Source: an uncultured Lachnospiraceae bacterium
GTDB taxonomy: Bacteria > Bacillota > Clostridia > Lachnospirales > Lachnospiraceae
Assembly (NCBI GenBank): GCA_946549155.1
Contig: CAMNQN010000017.1
Span: forward strand, 1 to 23,420
Direction: 5' to 3'
DNA length: 23,420 nucleotides
Part shown: piece after piece, positions 23,257 to 23,420 of the stretch
How the letters are laid out: every line of letters begins with the position of its first letter
How positions within the stretch are numbered: the stretch's first letter is position 1
Notes under the pieces: generated by a model
What the model saw: the letters and a program-made list of their open reading frames with translations, nothing else
Told to the model about the DNA's origin: nothing
The model's database searches: none
Made by a program: the position numbers and the translations under genes

Positions 23257-23420
23257 GTGTTTTGTTAATTAGTAGGACGCAGGAAAAGACGGGGAGACGC
23301 GGACACAAGCAACTGGAAAACATTTCGCAGGATGCCTGGAAAAACTTGGATGGAGACGGCCCCGGATTTCGGGAGAGCCGGCAGCCCTCAAGGCTGACGG
23401 CTCAGAGGCACTGAGCTGGG
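23257..23420 (+). ncRNA. Candidate structured RNA element, right copy (partial)
   Basis: The 38-bp core (23257-23294) matches 110-147 in inverted orientation at 37 of 38 positions. Downstream lie CTGGAAAAC (23313-23321), GGATGGAG (23348-23355) and GGCAG (23380-23384), in the same order as the left copy. Three consecutive hairpins are visible: CGGC-CCCG/CGGG-GCCG with a 3-nt bulge (23357-23380), CAGCC/GGCTG (23382-23396) and GCTCAG/CTGAGC (23400-23416). The core starts with AT-rich GTGTTTTGTTAATT, which could hold a -10, but no matching -35 was found. A 60-codon frame crosses it but is not kept in the left copy. The window ends before the element does. Not recognised as a known RNA. Confidence 0.45.

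Noticed and set aside
110..23294. Inverted repeats as the ends of a 23-kb transposon or genomic island
   Set aside because: The interior is housekeeping genes in conserved order with no transposase, integrase or target duplication; dispersed copies of one element explain it better.
23232..23414. Small 60-codon open frame in the right element
   Set aside because: The matching frame in the left copy stops after about 28 codons in the core region, the one core mismatch changes an amino acid, and there is no ribosome-binding site.

Overview
The window looks like chromosomal DNA of an anaerobic, spore-forming member of the Clostridia, most likely Lachnospiraceae. The pointers are moderately high GC, the spore gene cluster yabP-yabQ-divIC-spoIIE, an oxygen-sensitive class III ribonucleotide reductase, a CotS-family spore coat kinase, and secreted proteins built from bacterial Ig-like (Big_2) domains. 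Nearly all genes are on the minus strand. Only a trigger-factor-like lipoprotein and a cold-shock gene are on the plus strand.

Layout, left to right. 1-147 holds a partial repeat/RNA-like element pointing left. 251-488 has no recognisable gene. 489-9861 (minus; transcription runs right to left) holds hup, rqcP/yabO, yabP, yabQ, divIC, spoIIE, tilS, hpt, ftsH and a secreted Ig-domain protein. This is the order of the Bacillus subtilis yabO-ftsH region, with yabR, yabS and yabT absent. Next come a CotS-like kinase (9997-10971), hisS (11042-12310) and the CCA-adding enzyme (12411-13742). On the plus strand are an exported trigger-factor/FKBP-like lipoprotein (13909-15138) and cspA (15353-15553) with a leader of about 140 nt. 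On the minus strand follow a secreted transglutaminase-like Ig-domain protein (15612-18152), nrdD with a fused thioredoxin-like domain (18193-20559), hflX and a TPR lipoprotein (20845-23152). 23257-23420 holds a second copy of the RNA-like element, pointing right.

Working together: the left half combines cell division (DivIC, FtsH), ribosome quality control (RqcP), tRNA-Ile modification (TilS), purine salvage (Hpt) and sporulation (YabP, YabQ, SpoIIE). Sporulation-type promoters can be proposed from sequence. There are sigma-E-like promoters (ATA-N16-CATA) before yabP and before the CotS gene. A promoter with 21-bp spacing and Spo0A-box-like motifs precedes spoIIE. hisS and cca both serve tRNA function.

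The most unusual signals are these. (1) Two inverted copies of an undescribed-looking element near the window ends share a 38-bp core (37 identities), with spaced downstream blocks and GC-rich hairpins, suggesting a structured non-coding RNA family. (2) SpoIIE is short and lacks the usual multi-span membrane domain. (3) NrdD carries its own CxxC thioredoxin-like domain. (4) A trigger-factor relative is exported as a lipoprotein. No mobile element, CRISPR array, tRNA or rRNA was seen.
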